From the NCBI RefSeq assembly GCF_040802235.1, contig NC_133159.1, positions 173,846,626 through 173,910,625 on the forward strand: 64,000 bases of DNA. The letters run 5' to 3'. This DNA is from Manis javanica (Eukaryota > Chordata > Mammalia > Pholidota > Manidae). Below are positions 51,977 through 61,010 of this stretch, piece by piece. Position numbers and translations under genes: made by a program. Every line of letters begins with the position of its first letter. Position 1 is the first letter of the stretch. The notes under the pieces are model-generated. The model saw nothing but the letters and a program-made list of their open reading frames with translations, ran no database searches and was not told where the DNA came from.

Positions 51977-52253
51977 TTTTTTTTTTAAAGTTGTTCACAG
52001 AAACTTTATTCATAATGGCTCCCAACCCATAAATAACCCAAGTGACTATCAACAGGATGGATCAACAATTGTGGAATATTCATACAATGAAATACTATTT
52101 TGTAATCTCTCTCTCACATGTATAGACACATATTTATGTTTATTATTTATTTATTTATTTATTTAAATTCATTTTATTATCATTAATCTACAATTACATG
52201 AAGAACATTATGGTTACTAGACTCCTCCCTTCATCAAGTCCCCCCTCAACAAA
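51977..52253 (-). mobile_element. Short L1 3'-end insertion with 3' transduction, minus strand
   Basis: Reading the minus strand: about 85 bp of L1 3' terminus (52253 to about 52169, closely like the ends at 55.4 and 48.6 kb), an A-rich (AAAT)n tract (about 52136-52168), about 150 bp of other DNA, a canonical AATAAA at 52005-52010, 18 bases, and a terminal poly(A) (51977-51986 as T on the + strand). A 10-bp TSD flanks it. The transduced DNA itself contains an L1 3'UTR scrap in opposite orientation (about 52000-52105), and the AATAAA comes from that antisense L1. Confidence 0.85.
52005..52010 (-). terminator. Poly(A) signal AATAAA used by the transduced RNA
   Basis: AATAAA on the minus strand, 18 bases before the terminal A tract, supplied by antisense L1 3'UTR sequence. 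Confidence 0.8.
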
Positions 52254-52263
52254 ACACTTTTCT
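52254..52263 (+). repeat. Right TSD of the MIR-splitting insertion
   Basis: An exact copy of acacttttct, continuing into the right half of the MIR. Confidence 0.85.
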
Positions 52264-52518
52264 AACTGTGTGATCTTGGCCAAAAACTCACCCTAAAGTT
52301 GTTCCAACTGTGGGATGCAAACCACAATTTAGTTGCTTGTGATTAGCATTTTTAAAAAAATGGAATAGAATAATATATAATAGAATAGATATAAAATAGA
52401 AGAGGGCTTGGTTTCTCATAAGAATAAGGACCACCTCCTGAAATTACGTTGCGGCTATGCAGTATGATACAGAGGGCTGTATGCATTTATCATGGTGTAA
52501 AGCAAAATGCATTACTTA

Positions 52519-52535
52519 CCCTGAGCTCTATTTTT
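52519..52535 (+). repeat. Left target-site duplication of the full-length L1
   Basis: The 17-mer CCCTGAGCTCTATTTTT is repeated exactly at 61674-61690. At the right copy it is followed by AAAAG, so the nick is TTTTT/AA, the preferred L1 endonuclease site in the orientation expected for a minus-strand insertion. Confidence 0.95.
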
Positions 52536-53485
52536 TTTTATTTTAAAAGTATAGTTTAATTCTAAACACATTAGACATTCATACATGGAATATATATGTT
52601 TATAAATATAGGATATGTATGATTGAAATGTACATACATGTATACACATATGTATTATACATATAAAATCATGTCTGCATATCTATCTATCTATATATAG
52701 TCACCCTCTTCCTCAATTATTGGGCATTTAGTTTGATTTAAGTATGTTCTATTAAGGGTAAATAATACATAAAAATTAAGAGACTTTACATTATAGTTCA
52801 GTATTAGAGTTCCATTTCACTTATTCAATATGTAATACTTTTAAGATAATCATCTGAATTTTTCCTTTCATATAGCAAGCATTTTACTTTATTTTTAAGC
52901 AACCCAAAATCCTGGAACATTTTTTGAACAAGTGATCTACTGACCTACTGTCATCTCAGAAGAAACCAGCAATAGTTCTCTCACATATTCTGTTTTCAAT
53001 TTTTATTACTCATACTCCAGACCATGTGGAACTTACCATTTATCTGTTATTTTAAAATTACATTCATCATTTTCTTTTTCTTAACTTTTTATAAGGTTGA
53101 TACAGATTTCAGATATATGCCTCTTGAGTTTTTGCTATAATTTAAGAGGATGATGGCAAGGGGGTTTGGTCTATTTATTGCAGGACCTTTAGGAGAACAC
53201 ATTATGAAAGGTAGAAAATAGCAATCTGAACTCTGTTACTAAACCAACCTTCATTTTGTCAGGTAGAAAGCCCCTGGACACAGCAGGAAGCGTATCTGGT
53301 GAATCAGCAGCTGACCTGAAGTGAGACTTACATAGATCAACTATTTGAGGTAGCTCTTTATTAGCCTTCCCTGTTAAGAAATGGTAAGATGAAACATCGA
53401 GCTGTTGAGAAGTGTCTAGACCACTTTGGAATCTCCATTCTCATATTCAGTAGCTCATTCTAAATATAGGCTCGCCTTCTATATA
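52536..53485 (-). other. Putative 3'-transduced unique DNA
   Basis: About 0.95 kb with no recognised repeat. It lies between the A-rich stretch downstream of the ERV fragment and the terminal A tract abutting the TSD. It is most simply explained as the flank of the parental L1, transcribed by read-through and ending at the ATTAAA at 52555-52560. An (ATCT)n run lies at 52680-52694. Confidence 0.7.
52555..52560 (-). terminator. Poly(A) signal ATTAAA at the end of the transduced RNA
   Basis: ATTAAA, the commonest variant signal, lies about 14 bases before the terminal A-rich tract on the minus strand. Confidence 0.6.
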
Positions 53486-53535
53486 TATTTTTTTGTTTGT
53501 TTGTAATTTAATTTTTTAATTTTCACTTTTTTTTT

Positions 53536-53858
53536 GAGAGGTCATCTCTCATATTTATTGATCAAATGGTTGTTGACAACAATAAAATTCTGTATAGGGG
53601 GGTCAATGCTCAATGCACAATCATTAATCCACCCACAGCCTAATTCTCATCAGTCTCCAATCTTCTGAAGCATAACGAACAAGTTCTTACATGGTGAACG
53701 AATTCTTACATAGTGAATAAGTTCTTACATGGTGAACAGTACAAGGGCAGTCATCACAGAAACTTTCGGTTTTGATCACGCATTATGAACTATAAACAAT
53801 CAGGTCAAATATGAATATTCGTTTGATTTTTATACTTGATTCATATGTGGATCCCACA
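53536..53858 (-). repeat. 3' LTR fragment (U3-R only) of the class II ERV
   Basis: 323 bp, from a TG start just after a polypurine tract to the polyadenylation site. Three tandem 19-bp motifs built on AGAACTTATTCACTATGTA-like units (ttcttac at 53684, 53703 and 53722 on the + strand) lie in the middle. A small hairpin, GAGAG/CTCTC, lies between AATAAA and the A tract. The absence of U5 is the important feature. Confidence 0.75.
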
Positions 53859-53864
53859 TTTCTC

Positions 53865-54495
53865 CTTTTATTATTATTATTATTTTTAATAAAATGCTGA
53901 AGTGATAGGTAGATGCAAGCTAAAGGTAGAAAACATAGTTTAGTGTTGTAAGAGAGCAATTGTAGATGATCAGGTGTGTGTCTGTAGACTATGTGCTACT
54001 CCAAGCTAGACAAGGACATTAAAACATCCATGGATGCAGAAGATTTCTCTCAAAACGGGGGGTGGGGGGGTGAGGTTCTAAGCTTCACCACTGTTGATCC
54101 CCAATTTCTCACCTGATGGATGGCTCCCCTGCGACTGTGCCTGTCTTAGGTTGTTCCTCCCTTGAGGAATCTTACCCGTCTCTGGCTAACCAGTCATCTT
54201 CCGGGGCCATACAGGGAAATGTAAAGTTGGTAAGTGAGAGAGAAGCCATATTGTTTGAAAAGGTTAGCTTTTTACTTCTTCGCAGATTTATGCCCTGTGG
54301 CTTCTATGCCCAGCATTTGTCTTGAGGTATCTTTACCACTTGGAGGAATGATGATACTCGGTAAATTCGATATGAGGCACGAATTCTATTTAAGGGTTGT
54401 AATTAGGAAGGAAGAAGAAAAGCTATAGAGGTAGCAGATGGAAGAAAACATGGGAGGACTGATTATTTCTTTGACATATCTTCTTGTAGAGTAAG
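53865..54495 (-). other. ERV post-env, pre-LTR region
   Basis: About 630 bp between the env stop and the polypurine tract, without a reading frame on the ERV sense strand. It contains two compact perfect hairpins: a 6-bp stem TTCCTC/GAGGAA (54154-54169) and a 4-bp stem CTGG/CCAG (54182-54193). In simple betaretroviruses this is where an RNA export element can lie; a function here is only a possibility. Confidence 0.5.
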
Positions 54496-54906
54496 TTAAG
54501 CATGTATAGGTTTTAAACTACTAACTAAATTGCACACACACATTAACATAATAGGAATAAAATTACATAACCAAAGCAAATCTATAATTACCAGCCATCC
54601 CCAGTGGAGCCAAGAAAACCAGTTAGGCACCCTAGGCATTTGTGAAAATTTGTCTATGATATGATGGATATTGTCCAACTGTACTTGAACAGTCTGAGAG
54701 AAATCAGACAAATTAAAACAACCCATTCCTGGGAACTGTTCACATCCCATATGTTCTTTTAACCGTAGATAGTCTGTAGTTGTAAGATTTTGGAGTGCTA
54801 CAACTTGCACTTCTCCTAATTCTTGGTTGAGTTCCAACTTTATAGATCCAGTCAAATTTGTTGTTTTACTGTATGCACAGGCCAGCTTAGATATCTTCTT
54901 CTTCAT
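54496..54906 (-). pseudogene. env: ERV env transmembrane-subunit remnant
   Basis: An open frame of 136 codons with the layout of a class II retroviral transmembrane subunit: a helical region, a C-X7-C loop without the extra adjacent cysteine of gammaretroviral subunits (about residues 55-63), a W-rich membrane-proximal part (about residues 97-106), a hydrophobic anchor (about 104-126) and a short tail. The same frame is open upstream of the first methionine and shows a hydrophobic fusion-peptide-like stretch to about 54960. The whole surface subunit and the furin site are absent, because integrase sequence is joined almost directly to this part. It is a relic and cannot make an envelope. No further sequence is given on purpose. 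Confidence 0.7.
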
Positions 54907-55059
54907 TCCAATGGCAAGTCCAGGAAACAGTGGGATGGATGCAGCTACAACTGCAGCATCGCCTGGATCTTTGTGGAGGTTTTTTGATGATCATCATCTG
55001 GTATGACTCTTCCAGAGAGCGCTGATGTTGGAAGTTCTTCTTCATATCGTATCTTAGTT

Positions 55060-55370
55060 CATTTTCTGGGTAGCCAAATTAGGCTTTGATCCTCTGTATA
55101 AACACAAACAGACCCTTTGCCCACACTTTGATATGCCCTTTATACCATTGTGTAGAACTCATTGGAGGTCACCACACAGGAACTGCTTTTTTTTTAAATT
55201 TATTTTATTTATTTATTTATTTTTTTTAAGAGAGAGGAATATTATCAGAAAAGTATACCTCCATAGCTGATCATCTGACACCCTTTAAGTGATCAAAATT
55301 AAGCATATTTAAAGCATGCGTTAATCGTCGATTTACCATTAGTTTTATCCTATCAAGGAGTAATCCCCCT
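55060..55370 (-). pseudogene. pol: ERV integrase C-terminal remnant
   Basis: The minus strand, translated with a few frame changes, shows the end of the catalytic-core helix region (an A-L-x-x-L-N-F stretch typical of betaretroviral integrases) and the tryptophan-rich C-terminal DNA-binding fold. Stops, and a roughly 42-bp A-rich expansion between the two parts (55187-55228), make it non-functional. Identification is from the pattern of conserved residues by eye. Confidence 0.55.
55187..55228. repeat. A-rich/(TAAA)n expansion inside the integrase remnant
   Basis: T-rich on the + strand, with TTTA repeats flanked by T runs. It separates two pieces that would otherwise be adjacent in the integrase frame. 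Confidence 0.8.
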
Positions 55371-55402
55371 TTTCTTTCATTCTTTCATTTTTTTTCTTTT
55401 AA
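55369..55402 (-). repeat. Internal A-rich tail of the L1
   Basis: The minus strand has A runs broken by G and T (AAAGAATGAAAG type), placed right after the L1 terminal sequence. It marks the L1's own 3' end, well inside the TSD-bounded block. Confidence 0.85.
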
Positions 55403-55726
55403 CCTTTAATCTACACTTACATGAAGAATATTATGTTTACTAGGCTCTCCCCTATACCAGGTCCCCCCTGTAAACCACTTTACAATCACTGTCCATCAGC
55501 ATAGCAAAATGTTGTAGAATCACTACTTGTCCTCTCTGTGTTGTACAGCCCTCCCCTTTCTTCCTCCCCCCCATGCATGCTAATCTTAATGCCCCCTTTC
55601 TTATTCCCACCTAATCCCTCCCTACCCACCCATCCTCCCCAGTCCCTTTCCCTTTGGTACCTGTTAGTCCATTTTTGGGTTCTGTAATTCCGCTGCTGTT
55701 TTGTTCATTCAGTTTTTCCTTTGTTC
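55403..55726 (-). other. L1 3'UTR with a G-quadruplex-type tract
   Basis: About 325 bp between the ancestral ORF2 stop and the tail. The minus strand is purine/G-rich. At 55616-55631 it reads GGGTGGGTAGGGAGGG, a canonical four-run G-quadruplex motif with loops of 1, 2 and 1 bases. The terminal sequence lacks AATAAA and carries one ATTAAA just before the tail. It corresponds to the 3'UTR of the + strand copy at 48.32-48.65 kb. Confidence 0.85.
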
Positions 55727-58700
55727 TTATACTCCACAGATGAGTGAAATAATTTGGTATTTCTCTTTCTCCACTTGGCTTATTTCACTGAGCATAATAT
55801 CCTCCAGCTCCATCCATGTTGCTGCAAATGGTAGGATTTGCCCTCTTCTTATGGCTGAGTAATATTCCATTGTGTATATGTACCACATCTTCTTTATTCA
55901 TTCATCTACCAATGGACATTTAGGTTGCTTCCAATTCTTGGCTATTGTAAATAGTGCTGCGATAAACATAGGGGTGCATCTGTCTTTCTCAAACTTGATT
56001 GCTGCGTTCTTAGGGTAAATTCCTAGGAGTGGAATTCCTGGGTCAAATGGCAGGTCTGTTTTGAGCATTTTGAGGAACCTCCATACTGCTTTCCACAATG
56101 GTTGAACTAATTTACATTCCCACCAGCAGTGTAGGAGGGTTCCCCTTTCTCCACAGCCTTGCCAACATTTGTTGTTGTTTGTCTTTTGGATGGCAGCCAT
56201 CCTTACTGGTGTGAGGTGATACCTCATTGTAGTTTTAATTTGCATTTCTCTGATAATTAGTGATGCGGAGCATCTTTTCATGTGTCTGTTGGCCATCTGT
56301 ATTTCTTTTTTGGAGAACTGTCTGTTCAGTTCCTCTGCCCATTTTTTAATTGGATCATTTGTTTTTTGTTTGTTGAGGCATGTGAGCTCTTTATATATTT
56401 TGGACCAAATATATATATTTGGTCAAGCCTTTATCTGATCTGTCATTTTCAAATATATTCTCCCATACTGTAGGGTTCCTTTTTGTTCTATTGATGGTGT
56501 CTTTTGCTATACAGAAGCTTTTCAGCTTAATATAGTCCCACTTGTTCATTTTTGCTGTTGTTTTCCTTGCCCAGGGAGATATGTTCAAGAAGAGGTCGTT
56601 CATATTTATGTCTAAGAGGTTTTTGCATATGTTTTTCTCCACGAGTTTAATGGTTTCATGACTTATATTCAGGTCGTTGATCCATTTTGAATTTACTTTC
56701 ATGTATGGGATTAGACAATGGTCCAGTTTCATTCTCCTACATGTAGCTGTCCAGTTTCGCCAGCACCATCTGTTGAAGAGACTGTCATTTCGCCATGGTA
56801 TATCCATGGCTCCTTTATCAAATATTAATTGACCATATATGTTTGGGTTAATTTCTGGAGTCTCTAATCTGTTCCACTGGTCTGTGGCTCTATTCTTGTG
56901 CCAGTACCAAATTGTCTTGATTACTGTGGCTTTGTAGTAGAGGTTGAAGTTGGGGAGTGAGGTACCCCCTACTTTATTCTTCTTTTTCAGGATTGCTTTG
57001 GCTATTCGGGGTCTTTGGTGTTTCCATATGAATTTTTGAATTATTTGCTCCAGTTCATTGAAGAATGTTGCTGGTAATTTGATAGGGATTGCATCAAATC
57101 TGTATATTGCTTTGGGCAGGATGGCCATTTTGATGATATTAATTCTTCCTAGCCATGAGCATGGGATGAGTTTCCATTTGTTAGTGTTCCCTTTAATTTC
57201 TCTTAAGAGTGACTTGTAATTTTCAGGGTATAGGTCTTTCACTTCTTTGGTTAGGTTTATTCCTAGGTATTTTACTTTTTGTTGCAATTGTGAATGGAAT
57301 TCTTTTCCTGATTTCTCTTTCTGTTGGTTCATTGTTATTATATAGGAAAGCTACAGATTTCTGTGTGTTAATTTTGAACCCTGCAACTTTTCTGTATTCC
57401 GATATCAGTTCTAGTAGTTTTGGAGTGGAGTCTTTAGGGTTTTTTATGTACAGTATCATATCATCTGCAAATAGTGACAGTTTAACTTCTTCTTTACCAA
57501 TCTGAATTCCTTGTATTTCTTTGTTTTGTCTAATTGCCGTGGCTAGGACCTCCAGTACTATGTTAAATAACAGTGGGGAGAGTGGGCATCCCTGTCTTGT
57601 TCCCGATCTCAGAGGAAATGCTTTCAGCTTCTCACTCTTCAGTATAATGTTGGCCGTGGGTTTATGATATATGGCCTTTATTATGTTGAGGTACTTGCCC
57701 TCTATTCCCATTTTGCTGAGAGTTTTTATCATGAATGGATGTTGAATTTTGTCAAATGCTTTTTCAGCATCTATGGAGATGATCATGTGGTTTTTGTCTT
57801 TCTTTTTGTTGATGTGGTGGATGATGTTGATGGATTTTCGAATGTTGTACCATCCTTGCATCCCTGGGATGAATCCCACTTGGTCATGGTGTATGATCCT
57901 TTTGATATACTGTTGAATTCTGTTTGCTAATATTTTATTGAGTATTTTTGCATCTACATTCATCAGGGATATTGGTCTGTAATTTTCTTTTTTGGTGGGG
58001 TCTTTTCCTGGTTTTGGTATTAGGGTGATGTTGGCTTCATAGAATGAGTTTGGGAGTATTCTTTCCTCTTCTATTTTTTGGAACACTTTAAGGAGAATGG
58101 GTATTATGTCTTCTCTGTGTGTCTGATAAAATTCCGAGGTAAATCTGTCCGGCCCTGGGGTTTTGTTCTTGGGTAGTTTTTTGATTACCCTTTCAATTTC
58201 TTTGCTCGTAATTGGTTTGTTTAACTTTTGTGTTTCTTCCTTGGTCAGTCTTGGGAGGTTGTATTTTTCTAGGAAGTTGTCCATTTCTTCTAGGTTTTCC
58301 AGCTTGTTGGCATATAGGTTTTCATAGTAGTCTTTAATAATTCTTTGTATTTCTGTGGAGTCTGTTGTGATTTTTCCATTCTCATTTCTGATTACGTTGA
58401 TTTGTGTTGATTCTCTTTTTCTCTTAATAAGTTTGGCTATGGGCTTATCTATTTTGTTTATTTTCTCGAAGAACCAGGTCTTGGTTTCATTGATTTTTTG
58501 CTATTGTTTTATTCTTCTCAATTTTGTTTATTTTTTCTCTGATCTCTATTATGTCCCTCCTTCTGCTGACTTTAGGTCTCATTTGTTCTTCTTTTTCCAA
58601 TTTCGATAATTGTGATGTTAGACTATTCATTTGGGATTGTTCTTCCTTCTTGTAGTGTGCCTGGATCACTATATACTTTCCTCTTAAGACTGCTTTCACT

Positions 58701-59593
58701 GTGTCCCACAGAAGTTGGGGCTTTGTGTTGTTGTTGTCATTTGTTTCTATATATTCCTTGATCTCTATTTTGATTTGTTCATTGATCCATTGATTATTTA
58801 GAAGCATGTTGTTAAACCTCCATATGTTTGTGAGCCTTTTTGTTTTCTTTGTAGAATTTATTTCTAGTTTTATACCTTTGTGGTCTGAAAAATTGGTTGG
58901 TAGAATTTCAATATTTTGGAATTTACTGTGGCTCTTTTTGTGAGCTAGTATGTGGTCTATTCTGGAGAATGATCCATGTGCACTTGAGAAGAATGTATAT
59001 CCTGTTGCTTTTGGATGTAGAGTTCTATAGATGTCTATTAGGTCCATCTGTTCTAGTGTGTTGTTCAGTGCCTGTGTGTCCTTACTTATTTTCTGCCTGG
59101 TGGATCTATCCTTTGGGGTGAGTGGTGTGTTGAAGTCTCCTAAAATGAATGCATTGCAGTCTATTTCCCTCCTTAGTTCTGTTAGCATTTGTTTCACAAA
59201 TGCTGGTGCTCCTGTGTTGGGTGCATATATATTTAGAATGGTTATATCCTCTTGTTGGACTAAGCCCTTTATCATTATGTAGTGTCCTTCTTTATCTCTT
59301 GTTACTTTCTTTGTTTTGAAGTCTATTTTGTCTGATATTCGTACTGCAACCCCTGCTTTCTTCTCACTGTTGTTTGCCTGAAATATGTTTTTCCATCCCT
59401 TGACTTTTAGTCTGTGCATGTCTTTAGGTTTGAGGTGAGGTTCTTGTAAGCAGCATATAGATGGGTCTTGCTTTTTTATCCATTCTATTACTCTGTGTCT
59501 TTTGATTGGTGCATTAAGTCCATTTACATTTAGGGTGATTATTGAGAGATATGTACTTATTGCCATTGCAGGCTTTAGATTCGTGGTTACCAA
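55727..59593 (-). pseudogene. L1 ORF2 (endonuclease-reverse transcriptase), broken
   Basis: ORF2p nicks target DNA and reverse-transcribes its own RNA. The true start is probably the methionine at 59566 (M-A-I-S-T-Y). The segment at 58487-59593 holds the endonuclease with its catalytic pattern (N in LNVNG, E in LQEPH, GDFN, RIDHI, SDH). The segment at 57223-58284 holds the reverse transcriptase with FADD. The segment at 56391-57332 holds the thumb. The segment at 55898-56296 holds the cysteine-rich C-terminal motif (C-x3-C-x7-H-C-x4-C). Breaks: one extra A in a six-A run (58494-58499), a length change in an A run (57276-57280), a TA-repeat length change (about 56391-56398), and a TGG-to-TGA nonsense codon (55898-55900) about 57 residues before the ancestral stop at 55727-55729. 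Apart from these four lesions the protein is well preserved, which indicates a young insertion. Confidence 0.9.
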
Positions 59594-59761
59594 AGGTTCA
59601 AGGTTAGCCTCTTTAGTATCTTACTGCCTAACTTAGCTCGCTTATTGAGCTGTTATATATACTGTCTGGAGATTCTTTTCTTCTCTCCCTTCTTATTCCT
59701 CCTCCTCCATTCTTCATATGTTGTGTGTTTTGTTCTGTGCTCTTTTTAGGGGTGCTCCCAT

Positions 59762-60652
59762 CTAGAGCAGTCCCTGTAAGATGCCCTGTAGAGGTGGTTT
59801 GTGGGAAGCAAATTCCCTCAGCTTTTGCTTGTCTGGGAATTGTTTAATCCCCCCATCATATTTAAATGATATTCGTGCTGGATACAGTATCCTTGGTTCA
59901 AGGCCCTTCTGTTTCATTGTATTAAATACATCATGCCATTCTCTTCTGGCCTGTAGGATTTCTGTTGAGAAGTCTGATGTTAGCCTGATGGGTTTTCCTT
60001 TATAGGTGACCCTTTTCTCTCTAGCTGCCTTTGAAACTCTTTCCTCGTCCTTGATCCTTGCCATTTTAATTATTATGTGTCTTGTTGTTGTCCTCCTTGG
60101 ATCCTTTCTGTTGGGGGTTCTGTGTATTTCCATGGTCTGTTCGATTATTTCCTCCCCCAGTTTGGGGAAGTTTTCAGCAATTATTTCTTCAAAGAGATTT
60201 TCTATCCCTTTTCCTCTCTCTTCTTCTTCTGGTACCCCTATAATACAGACATTGTTACTTTTGGATTGGTCACATAGTTTTCTTAGTATTGTTTTGTTCC
60301 TGGAGATCCTTTTATCTCTCTCTATGTCAGTTTCTATACTTTCCTGTTCTCTGGTTTCTATTCCTTCAATGGCCTCTTGCATCTTATCCATTCTGCTTAT
60401 AAATCCTTCCAGGGTTTGTTTCACTTCTGTGATCTCCTTCCTGACATCTGTTATCTCCCTCCGGACTTCATCCCACTGCTCTTGCATTTTTCTCTGCATC
60501 TCATCCCATTGCTCTTGCATTTTTCTCTGCATCTCTGTCAGCATATTCATGATTTTTATTTTGAATTCTTTTTCAGGAGGACTGGTTAGGTCTGTCTCCT
60601 TCTCAGGTGTTGTCTCTGTGATCTTTGTCTGCCTGTAGTTTTGCCTTTTCAT
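59762..60652 (-). CDS. L1 ORF1 protein (RNA-binding chaperone), intact frame
   Basis: 296 codons without interruption. ORF1p trimerises, coats L1 RNA and acts as a nucleic-acid chaperone in the L1 ribonucleoprotein. Residues about 34-125 form a charged coiled coil containing an exact 11-residue duplication (MQRKMQEQWDE, residues 41-51 and 52-62). Residues about 133-205 are the RRM-like domain (N-V-C-I-I-G-V-P, then E-N-F-P). The C-terminal domain (about 206-285) has the family's ARREW block. The start ATG has A at -3 (ACCATGA) and lies at the end of the 5'UTR. ORF2 follows after a gap of about 170-200 bp. The length is somewhat below the 338 residues of human ORF1p because of a short C-terminus. 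Expression depends on the L1 promoter and host silencing. Confidence 0.92.
   Translation of the reverse strand: MKRQNYRQTKITETTPEKETDLTSPPEKEFKIKIMNMLTEMQRKMQEQWDEMQRKMQEQWDEVRREITDVRKEITEVKQTLEGFISRMDKMQEAIEGIETREQESIETDIERDKRISRNKTILRKLCDQSKSNNVCIIGVPEEEERGKGIENLFEEIIAENFPKLGEEIIEQTMEIHRTPNRKDPRRTTTRHIIIKMARIKDEERVSKAAREKRVTYKGKPIRLTSDFSTEILQARREWHDVFNTMKQKGLEPRILYPARISFKYDGGIKQFPDKQKLREFASHKPPLQGILQGLL
60467..60532 (-). repeat. 33-bp in-frame duplication in ORF1 coiled coil
   Basis: Two adjacent, nearly identical 33-bp units encode the same 11 residues, lengthening the coiled coil by a hendecad. Confidence 0.95.
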
Positions 60653-61010
60653 GGTGATGGAGATAGTTTGCAGAGCTGGTACATGTGACAGCTGGAAGAG
60701 CTTCCCTTTTTGTTGGTTTGTGGCCTTCCTCTCCTGGGAGAATAGCGACCTCTAGTGGCTTGTGCTGGGCAGCTGTGTGCAGACAGGGCTTCTGCTTCCT
60801 GCCGGGCTGCTATGGAGTTTATCTCCACTGTTGCTGTGGGTGTGGCTTGGCTTGGGCTGCTGCTCCAAAATGGTGGAGCCCCGTTGGAGGGGGAGTGGCC
60901 AGGAGGCTATTTATCTCCATAAAGGGCCACTATGCTCCCTGTTGCCCAGGGCGTTAGAGTGCCCAGAGATCCCAAGATTCCCTGCCTCTGGACTAAGTGT
61001 CCTGACCTGC

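Larger units (their letters stand above)
51920..52330 (+). repeat. MIR SINE split by an L1 insertion
   Basis: The left half ('aaagcattgaactgggcttt', 'cggagacctaagcttaaacc', to 51976) and the right half ('taactgtgtgatcttggcca', 'aaaactcaccctaaa', from 52254) together follow sense MIR. They are interrupted at 51977-52253. The MIR provides an independent proof of where the inserted DNA begins and ends. Confidence 0.8.
53527..55370 (-). mobile_element. Class II ERV fragment ending in a poly(A) tail (L1-type retrocopy)
   Basis: In minus-strand order: the end of a betaretrovirus-like integrase (55370-55060), a join to an env transmembrane-subunit remnant (about 54960-54496), about 630 bp of non-coding leader to the 3' LTR, a purine tract (53859-53870, TAAAAGGAGAAA), and the LTR from its TGTGGGATCC start (53858) to 18 bases past AATAAA (53554-53559), where it becomes poly(A). 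A U5 region is missing. An LTR that stops at the R/poly(A) boundary and carries an A tail is the signature of a retroviral RNA copied by L1 machinery rather than a provirus. It is 5'-truncated and has no partner LTR. No exact private TSD was found. It is not functional. Confidence 0.75.

Noticed and set aside
51977..52253. L1 pieces in opposite orientation, suggesting a twin-primed (5'-inverted) L1
   Set aside because: In twin priming the inverted part lies at the 5' end, away from the tail. Here the opposite-strand L1 scrap lies between the L1 3' end and the final poly(A), so it belongs to the transduced flank.
53681..53741. Evenly spaced short repeats resembling a CRISPR array
   Set aside because: The repeats are contiguous with no spacers, lie within an LTR, and this is a mammalian genome.
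53827..53834. TATAAAAA in the ERV LTR as a promoter TATA box
   Set aside because: It lies only about 25 bp from the LTR start, too close for a normal U3 promoter layout, and the LTR lacks U5.
60006..60638. 210-codon open frame on the + strand, rich in S, L and F
   Set aside because: It is the antisense shadow of the intact L1 ORF1.
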